This document shows, in pieces, positions 56,269-64,000 of a DNA stretch of 64,000 bases; the stretch's first letter is position 1; each line of letters opens with the position of its first letter. The notes under the pieces were generated by a model. The model was given only the letters and a program-made list of their open reading frames with translations, was not told the origin of the DNA and made no database searches. The DNA comes from Glandiceps talaboti (taxonomy: Eukaryota > Hemichordata > Enteropneusta > Spengelidae). The translations under genes and the position numbers were made by a program. The stretch covers positions 14,268,012-14,332,011 of the forward strand of contig NC_135564.1 of NCBI RefSeq assembly GCF_964340395.1, in the 5' to 3' direction.

Positions 56269-56949
56269 ATAAATAATGACTTGTTGCCACTGGTAATGTT
56301 ACATTCTTGATACATATTTACTCTATGTGTATAAAAAATTGAAAAATCTAAAATATTGCTTGTCATCCTCGACTAAATTTAAATTACAACATCTACAAAA
56401 TTCTAACTTTGCATGGATCCTTGCAGAATTCCTTATTTCTATTGATTGAGTATTGGTCACTTAACCTAAATTTTGACAACAACATCCATAAAGTTTAAAA
56501 TTGATGCAAGTAATTTTCAAATCCAAAATTACATTTGAATAACTTACATGTTCTAAGTTTGTTCCCCAATGTACTGTAAGATATATAGACAGACGAAGTT
56601 ATTTTTTCACTCGAAAATGCTATAATTGTCAATATACCGATAGTTTTAATTTTCAACTAAGACTCACCATACTGTTGGGAAACTTGTGTTTCACTGTCAC
56701 CAGCATCTTGTTACAACTCTTTGATTTTTGGTCAAAGCTCTGGCATGCACTGATGTTGTTTGTGCCAACACACACAACCACTACACTAGGTGTCTGTGGT
56801 GGGTATGAAAAGCACAGTTCCTTTCCTTTGGAATTGACCACCAGGAGTTCTATTCACCCCAAATGTCATTCCATCACCATGACATTGCAACGGAACTGTA
56901 CCATCAACTAGTGACCTCACAAGTGAGTCTCCATACACCGCTACAAACT

Positions 56950-57560
56950 GGAAAAAATGTCACTAAATTAATTAATATAAGTTAAAAATGCTCAAAGACC
57001 AACCTGAACAATAGTTAACAGCACACTTTACCCCTTCTAATTATTTCTGAATATGTAATATCAGGACTAGAAATTTTCCAGCCATAATTTTTTAACAAAA
57101 ATTCTTGTTTCTTCGTAATTTTTGGAGAAAGATAAACTTTATTTTAGATCAGAATTTAAGAAATATTACTTCCCAATGGAGTAATATTCTTAAATTTTAG
57201 AAGATGTGCTTAAAATCAAGTTTCTAGTTATACCGTTGTCGTCTGTAGGAATGAAAGGGTTAAAAAAAAAGAACACCATTGGCATTTCAATGCTTTTCAG
57301 ATTACTGCTGTGACTGTAGGTAAAGCTCAAATGTAGCAGGGTACTCTCTAGATTTATATCTATCTCTTCTAGACTCTTACCTCTATATTTGGCAATAGCA
57401 TGCAACACCTTCCTTATCTGTTCATGTATGGCACTCTCTTGTTGTCTGCAGAAATCACTGTGCACTCTGATGTTGTGCCCCATATATTAGGCAAGGGACA
57501 TCTTTTCCTTTACATACATCTCACATTCTGGCTGTCTAGAAACACAACCTCTACTGCGCG
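56950..57560 (-). other. Possible exon, interrupted by TAA
   Basis: SSRSRGCVSRQPECEMYVKE then a TAA (57487) and, in the same frame, MGHNIRVHSDFCRQQES, HEQIRKVLHAIAKYRGKSLE. Charged, helical, coding-like. It lies upstream of the SGNH exons on the same strand. No family recognised. Confidence 0.3.
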
Positions 57561-57569
57561 ATGACATAT

Positions 57570-59740
57570 TTTTTTCTAAATCTATAGACAAAAGGATGTA
57601 AAAAAGTTTGAACAGTAAGGCTACAAAATATAATATAAATATAAATAAAACACAATAAAACACATCATTGCACAATGTATTGAATACATTATGATTGCCT
57701 GGTTCTCCAATGTTTAAAACAGTTGTGATTTGTATATGTTTGAGTGGCATTAATAAATCTTTATTACTTAACAACATGCTGTGGAAAGCATGGTATAGTA
57801 AACACAATACAATACAATACAAGACAAAAATACAATACACATTACTTGTCTGCTGAGGATATCTTTCGAGATGTATCTAAAAGGAATTTGGCAAAAGGAA
57901 GTTTATCGTTTGAACTTAGAATATACAAAAATTTCTCGACTTTAAAAAAATTGGTGGTCCTGTCTTTCAGTACTTTCACTTGTTCACTTGGGCTCTTCAT
58001 ATCTCTCAGTTTTTGTTCTACTTCTAATTCACTTTTCCAAACCCCATATTTATTTCAAACCCACAGGAATTTGTGTGCAATAACCCCAGTAATGCCGGAA
58101 AATACTATTTAAAACTATTTGAATTGAACTCTACCCATATGCATTCTTTCCCTCATATTCAAAAAGGGTTTCTATTGGAAAAGATCATTTTGATTTTGAA
58201 CTAACAATTTCATAATGTAAAGATGTATGAAAGAATTGTTGACACTTACTGGCTGATCTTCTGCCTCTTCTTTAGGCCACAGGGACTTGTTAGTCTTGCC
58301 ACTAAACACCCCTGTTCCATTTCTTCACAGATTTTCGTCTTGACATATTTGTCCACATTTTGAATTGTTCTGTAGTCTAGAAAGTACTAGCTCAGACTGG
58401 AAAGAGCTTCACAAATTCCTACTATATATAAGCATGTTCTTGTGTTGTGACAACCCACTCAACAGCCAATCAGAATTCAGATCAAAGCTGCAGTGCCATG
58501 GAGACCCCAAGTATGATGTAATCTGTTGACATTATCCCCCAAAGCTAGATCATAAATTGAAAGCAGTATCCCCTACATTGATTAAACAAATTAAAATGTA
58601 TACAAGTATACAATGGTCTGACATCAAAGTCATCTCTCTAGACATCAAAGGTCACCCCAAGTATTTCCTCACTTATAACAGTAATATGCAACATAAACAG
58701 ATGTTGTACTCATCAATTCACACTATCTCATATACCCTATATCAATGTCATGATTCACTTCCTGTAATTTATTAGTTTGTTTTACTTTGGAAATAAAGAC
58801 ATTCTGATTATAGCCACACTATGAGCAACGTTCCTCTCTCACTCTATCAACAGTTCCATACATTGCATTGGTTCTACCTCACTGCAACCAGTGTCTTCTA
58901 AGTTCTAAGTTTTGGACCATCTCCGGGCCTTAAATACATTTACCAACACAAACATATATACAGTGTGTGGCTACGCTGCCAGGTCATTGAACTTTATTCA
59001 CAGACATAGACTAAATGTTACAGTGCTGTAGAAGAGAGTTTAATCCAGAGGTGCATATTTGACAACAAAAAGAATATCTCCTGCAGGAACCTCGCCCTAA
59101 AAACCAGAGGTTAAAAACCTTTTCACTTATGGAAAGGAAAAAGGTCTGGAAAAGCAATTGATTACCTGCTCCAGAAAATCTTTCACTTAAATTAATGATA
59201 CATCAAACATCAAGATAAATCTAACAGTATGCAAAATGGCTACAATTTAGTGTAAACTTCCACTAGGCAAATACAGTTTATAAGAAACAAAATAAAACTA
59301 TTGCATAAAAAATTACAGATGTGACAATGACCGTGGTAACGTGTAGACTGAACATACCCAAACTTTACTGTCAATAAAACCCACGTGATATGCCATCACA
59401 GCGCCCTCACAATACACCAAAACAATAATTTCTCTCTATACGATGTAACTTGAGAAATTACATTTGTGCCAACCCCATAAAGTCAAAGAGATTAAACCTG
59501 TCCAGGTTTTCTTTTTTAATAGGGTACAGTGCAGGGAGCTAAATTTGTGACAAAATCCTGTTTCTCAATCATGAAGTCGAGTTCATGACAGATTATAATA
59601 CACTCTACAATATATTTCATAATTTCATCTTTACTATGGACAGTCTTATGATTAATGTATATAGACTTGTCTCCAGGCTATATATTCCCACTTTAAAAAA
59701 AATCAAAAGTGGTATCTTTCTAACTCACCCTTATCAGGTT
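57570..59740. other. No recognisable gene
   Basis: AT-rich, short ORFs only. 59660-59740 and 59870-60010 resemble 16660-16865 (ATTCCCACTT, AATCTGAAAAAAATT, AGAAATGGGAAAA), suggesting a dispersed repeat. Confidence 0.35.
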
Positions 59741-59745
59741 TTATG

Positions 59746-59868
59746 CCAAATACCTAGTCTGGAATCCTGACATTACTATTTTTCGATTCGAATGATCTCC
59801 ATATACAGTATATGGAGATTATTCAAATCACAATTTAGTAACATCAGGATTCACGACTACCAAATACC
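59746..59868. mobile_element. Palindromic MITE with 9-bp target duplication
   Basis: A 105-bp palindrome (59755-59859; ends TAGTCTGGAATCCTGA / TCAGGATTCACGACTA, centre TCTCCATATACAGTATATGG) is flanked by the direct repeat CCAAATACC at 59746-59754 and 59860-59868. A 9-bp target duplication is the signature of Mutator-superfamily insertion. Confidence 0.75.
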
Positions 59869-60250
59869 CACCTTTTAAAAAATCTGAAAAAAATTATGTG
59901 TATTGACTACGGAAATATTGAAAGAGACAAAACAAATATTCTGGGCACAGAAATGGGAAAAAAAGTAGTATAAGCACGTCATAAAAAAAAATGAACAATG
60001 GACTGTTCAAGTCTATAGTAATGTAGTGTGTGGAAGCCATGTGTAAATAGTCAGACCATTTTGATTTTATAGCTACATTGGAACTTGACATCAATTACAC
60101 AAATAAACTTGACTTGATGTTGGCAAAACAACAGGGTACCTCTTCCTCAATATAAGTTGGTGAGAAGTCATCTCTGTTAGAGGCCGTGTCATTTTAAAAC
60201 TGACGCACGGCAAACGTAATTCCTTCGTTTAGGGGGGAGGGGGTAAGGGT

Positions 60251-60535
60251 TCATTTCATTTTGCGTGCATCAAAATCGCAATAAGGATTTTTCATTCTTA
60301 CTAAAATCGAATTAAACGAGGCCATGCGGACAATTTTCTCGAGTAAAGACAGTTCCTCCGATGTGATGTTGCCAAACCAGACGATGATAGAATACGTTAA
60401 AATGCTTTCAATGGTCGAACGATAGAAATTGACTAAAATGTCTTGACACAGGCCAAATTTTTTCAGGCGTCTTAGAAAATAAAGAGGCTGCTGTGCTTTT
60501 TGGACAAGAGACGTTGTATTTTCGCGCCATGACAA
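60251..60535 (-). pseudogene. LINE reverse transcriptase C-terminal fragment
   Basis: Reads WRENTTSLVQKAQQPLYFL, RRLKKFGLCQDILVNFYRS, TIESILTYSIIVWFGNITS and LLEKIVRMAS. KxxxRLYFLRRLKxFG...FYRSTIESxLTY.IxVWFGN is the post-palm region of L2/CR1-like LINE RTs. It is 5'-truncated near 60540 and lacks the WNNLP C-terminus. Confidence 0.78.
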
Positions 60536-60559
60536 AACATGATAAGTTAGACAAACTCT

Positions 60560-61555
60560 TGTATAACTATTTAATTTAATTTAATTTATGAAGTGTATGC
60601 TAACCTTCCGTCAGACATGAAAAAGTTGAATGGACTTTCGTCATTTTCGACTTTACACCAATTCATCTTGTAGCCTTATCTTTTCGTCTCGTCCACGCCT
60701 TACTCGAAGTAGGCGACAGAGGCCATTTAAGCTCATGTGTGTTAATGTCTGAAATGTCATATCTTTATATCAGGGCTTTCTCATGGGGGAAAGATGTCTT
60801 TCATCTTCGATTTATGAGGTCGCGTGAAGTGATAAAATTGAGGGCTATTAGATTTTGCACGTATAGAAAGTTTCAGTGAGTAAAGACACCCTGTTCAGTT
60901 AACTTTCGTTCTTTTCTGCCCGTGTGACGTTTAGTTAACGGTTTAATGCTCTCATCTTGACAAAACTGCTTCCATATTTTCATAACAGTCTTGCTTGTGC
61001 AATGAGCTAAATAAAACTACAGACTGTTTCTTCTAAGTTCCAGTCTCACCAAAATGCTTAGCTAGTGAATCTACAACATAAAGTATCTCCCCAGCTTGTA
61101 AGTTATAAAACTGTCCTTACCTTTGTAGAGATTCGAGAAATCGGTAGTAGCAACAAACATTGGCTAACGACATGACGAGCACTCGACTTAGTTGTGAACA
61201 GTATGTTCAAGTTTTCAGGTCTGAACTTTTTGTAAGATTGAGTGTTGGTATATTTGTGGAAGTTGCCGATCAGCCAATCAGCGGAGTGGTAATTTACATA
61301 CGAAAAATGTTGATAGCATTATGTCATTTAAGTGTGAAATAAGTAGCATAGCCAATCCAGTGAGCGGTATAGTTCAGTTCTGTACATTTCCAATAAAAGT
61401 TTTGATTATTTCCTCTCACTTTTTTTTATTTCCTACCTGTTACCAATGTCTTATCATAGTTTCTCAGCTTTCCATTTAATTAGTAGCTTGCTAATCCGAG
61501 AAAAACTACTCATTGTCTATCACCGTATACTCAATCGATAGTAAACAAACTGTCT
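60560..61555. other. No recognisable gene
   Basis: TTTAA repeats near 60570-60590, then unstructured AT-rich sequence. Confidence 0.35.
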
Positions 61556-61561
61556 GTGTTC

Positions 61562-61743
61562 TTATATGGTACTTGTTAGTGTATCTCGAATAGTCTTCTC
61601 CTGTGCTTCGGTAAGATGTGGTTTTTGCATTTTCGACACCATTCTATGAATTTCCTGTTCAAGATCGGTGACCTTGCTGACTAGAGAATCCAACACCTCT
61701 ACACTTTCGTTGGAATCAGTGGTGGATCTCTGCGTCTGTGTAA
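61562..61743 (-). CDS. Possible terminal exon, coiled coil
   Basis: After an ATTTACACAG acceptor the frame reads TQRSTTDSNESVEVLDSLVS, KVTDLEQEIHRMVSKM and LTEAQEKTIRDTLTSTI, ending in TAA at 61562. Heptad-like Leu/Val/Ile spacing indicates a coiled coil. No family recognised. Confidence 0.4.
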
Positions 61744-61914
61744 ATGACATGAACACAATTATAATTTTATTCCTAAGGGAAGCAGACGTGTTCAGACTGT
61801 GGGAAATGTTTTGGCAGAGTACAAGTCAGTACATGTGATAACATGTACGTGTTTGTTTGTTTCTTTTTTTGTGTGTCTGTATGTACATGTATGTATGTAT
61901 GTATGTATGAGTCG

Positions 61915-62235
61915 TTTTTCTTGATTCCTTTACTCATCATCAAAGCGAAAAATGAAAACTGAACACGGGTTGGTTTTTCGTTTTCATTGATTAATTGTGT
62001 TAAACGAAAAAGGAAAAAAGGAACAGGGTTTGTTTTCCATTTTTTGTATTATTATAAAACGAAACGGCAATGGAAAAAACAGTTTGTTTTCCTTGCTCTG
62101 TTTTCCGATCGATGACACGAAAAATGAAAAACAAATTGTTTTCCTTTTTCATTTTCTGATCGAGAAAACGAAAAACGAAGCAGGCACTGGTTTTTCATTT
62201 TTCCTGTTTGCAATAGACAAACGAAAAACAAATGG
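61915..62235. repeat. Degenerate hairpin-forming minisatellite
   Basis: Five or so units of 55-65 bp combine GTTTTTCGTTTTC-like and GAAAACGAAAAACGAA-like halves around a GATCGA or GATTAA centre, so each unit can fold on itself. Confidence 0.6.
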
Positions 62236-62253
62236 ACGGTATATACACGGACC

Positions 62254-62465
62254 CTATGTACCTGTCCTTCTCTTGTGTCCTGTACATGTATGTACTGACC
62301 CTGATGCTGCCGAAAAATCCAGTTGCAGATATTGCCTTTGACGGAATAAACTCTGAGACTGTGTTAGTGACAATACAGGTGACATTGACATATTGCTAAT
62401 CACGTTAAGTTGCCCCGTAACAAGGGTGACTGTTCTGCCACGTTTCTGAATCTTCACTGTTCACG
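62254..62465 (-). CDS. Possible small exon
   Basis: Reads KIQKRGRTVTLVTGQLNVIS then SPVLSLTQSQSLFRQRQYL with a possible donor near 62305. Weak; no family. Confidence 0.22.
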
Positions 62466-62939
62466 GATGATCGTGCTCCGCCTATCGCCTGCCTGTTGCT
62501 TTCCTGCCCGCACCCAAGCACAGCGAGTGACATAGCATGTATAGATGAGCAAAACACTACAACAAAATGTTATTGCAACTTGTGGGTGGAGTTTCAGTTA
62601 TATCTTGGTTTTCGATGACAGTGGGAGGAGTTTCAATTATTTCTAATCAGGTTAATTGACAGATTGTTGCACTCCACACACCTGAATTGTAAACTTAATG
62701 GTACTTATTCTGTTTTTGATGTTTTTTTGCCAATTTTTTGTTGTGGCCAGATGAAGTGTGAAGAAAGTATGTATTCACCAGAGCTAGGTCCCAAAAACTT
62801 TATCCTATTAAAGCCACACCAAGATGGCATCTGCTAACTGAATTTGTATGCATCCTAACTATCATGTCTGTCACAAAAGCAGAGTATTTCTAAAGTACAA
62901 GATGTGGGAGGGACCACAATTACTGGACAAATAAGAAAG

Positions 62940-62940
<1 letters not shown>

Positions 62941-63004
<64 letters not shown>
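62941..63004. repeat. (AC)n microsatellite
   Basis: Uninterrupted AC dinucleotide of about 64 bp. Confidence 0.97.
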
Positions 63005-63008
<4 letters not shown>

Positions 63009-63640
63009 ATGTTACAGGTTTAACTTGGTCAAATTTTTTCTCTAAATGAAAAAAATACAACACTTGTACAGCAAAATTGCTTGTACAAAAAAAACTATGC
63101 TTTAAAAATCTATAAACTTAGAGTACTTTTGAAAATTACCGATGGCTGGTTGTGGCAAATAAAACTACTCACACTGTTCGACGTAAAGTCTCTTTTGTCT
63201 TGTATCAAAGCGTAGACTTAGGACACACTGTTAGCACTGCAACACATACAACTTGTGGATGAGATTGTCAATTGTTCACAAATGCAAAGTTCAGTTCCAC
63301 ACAATTTGTCAGTCCTGCCAAACGTTGAGTTTCCAAGCAGTAGCAGAGTTCAGAACTTCCCTCATACAGGAATCCGACAGCATACTACAGCAATGTTGAA
63401 GATTATTAACAGATCAAATTCTGATGATCAACTCCCAGAACTTTCAAATATTCATTCCTTTTATACTAATTTGTTGCCACACATGATTGGATCATCCCAA
63501 TCTGATTAAAATCCAATGTAGATGTCGGCTAATCGTTCATTATTATTTTACTTAGTATTTTCACTTCAATTGACCTTCATGATACATGTTTATGTTTTCG
63601 TCTTGATCGCCTCCCCAGTTTCACTATGATACATCCCTAC

Positions 63641-63938
63641 ATATATTTAACAGATTCTGGAAATTCCTCTTTGAAAAAGTGGTAAAGGGTAGCAGTCATA
63701 TCAATGGATGAACAGTAAACTATTGTTCTAGGAAACAAATCCCTCTCATCATGCAGTTTGTCCACCATCCAATATAATGTGGAGGGAATATCGCTTTTGA
63801 TCTTTAAGACACTGAATCTAATATTTTCCTTATCTGGACATACATTGATTACTTTATAGTCATTAATAACAAGAGTGTCCTGTATTTGTGTTTGCAGTGT
63901 TCTTGATGCTGTTGCTGTCAAAGCCAGGATTCTCACTT
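63641..63938 (-). CDS. RecQ-like helicase exon, motif III to V region
   Basis: After a TTTTTTTCAG acceptor (63939-63940) the frame reads VRILALTATASRTLQTQIQD (motif III ALTATA), INVCPDKENIRFSVLKIKS (ENIRF, typical of RecQ-like enzymes), LFPRTIVYCSSIDMTATLYH (motif IV) and FFKEEFPESVKY, with a possible GTAGGG donor at 63640. No stops. It belongs to the same multicopy helicase family as 33.0 and 43.9 kb but covers a later exon; neighbouring exons lie outside the window. Confidence 0.7.
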
Positions 63939-64000
63939 CTGAAAAAAATGAACGAAGTTCTCCAACATGTAAAAAATAACCTCTAAATGCACCCTCCTGG

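Larger units (their letters stand above)
54778..56947 (-). pseudogene. SGNH/GDSL hydrolase gene, two exons
   Basis: Exon 56947-56668 (TTTTTTCCAG acceptor, ATG/GTGAGT donor) encodes FVAVYGDSLVRSLVDG (block I with nucleophile Ser), GVNRTPGG and, after a 1-nt shift, PQTPSVVVVCVGTNNISA (block III GTNN). Exon 55044-54778 (TTTGTTTCAG acceptor) encodes IAILSIPPEY, TGA (55012-55014), EVVDIYNNMLNKAAVEHNV, FLDVTMC and YRDGVHLSDESGVPRLL (block V, catalytic Asp and His). Phases of the exons match. All catalytic blocks are present, so the family is secure, but a frameshift and a stop make this copy doubtful. SGNH domains of this kind occur as esterases in transposon proteins, including ORF1 of some CR1-like LINEs with PHD fingers. 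The intron holds two foldback elements. Confidence 0.75.

Overview
This is AT-rich nuclear DNA from an animal, most likely an aquatic invertebrate. Coding segments are short, bounded by GT/AG splice signals, and mixed with many transposon families typical of cnidarian, molluscan, lancelet or hemichordate genomes: Penelope-like, BEL/Pao, CR1/L2-type LINE, Mutator-like, hAT-like and IS630/Tc1-type. I cannot name the phylum. No rRNA, tRNA, CRISPR or prokaryotic operon was seen. Nearly all recognisable coding sequence is on the minus strand, and most of it carries stops or frameshifts.

Layout. 0-7 kb: an NRF1-like DNA-binding-domain fragment and several decayed copies of a Mutator-like (PF20700-type) transposase gene. 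8-20 kb: two sets of phase-compatible exons of unknown genes (plus strand 8.2-9.4 kb; minus strand 13.8-17.7 kb), a Myb/SANT-like protein, an ORF followed in frame by an acidic tail beyond a TGA, and dispersed AT-rich repeats. 21-29.5 kb: two copies of a BEN-domain gene, each with three unrelated in-gene minisatellites (63/69 bp, about 57 bp and 36 bp). Between them lie a long (TA)n tract and a well-formed hammerhead ribozyme. 30-44 kb: a transposon graveyard with a DDE_3 transposase pseudogene, RecQ-like helicase fragments, hAT-like and BEL/Pao pieces, a Penelope-like GIY-YIG/ribozyme/RT cluster and another Mutator copy. 44.5-48.7 kb: a large array of a roughly 180-bp repeat around a decayed unknown gene. 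50-57 kb: the most unusual locus, a minus-strand series encoding SGNH hydrolase, PHD finger, ubiquitin-specific protease (USP), a second USP-like module and an ULP1/SENP-type SUMO protease fragment. 57-64 kb: foldback elements, a LINE RT fragment and a RecQ-like helicase exon.

Functionally this is mostly a landscape of selfish elements. The best candidates for something undescribed are the USP plus ULP1 (with PHD and SGNH neighbours) locus, which looks like a transposon or host gene encoding both deubiquitinase and deSUMOylase modules; the two hammerhead ribozymes, one sitting between Penelope endonuclease and RT pieces; and the duplicated BEN genes with three independent coding minisatellites. 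All homology calls are from reading the translations; no search was run.
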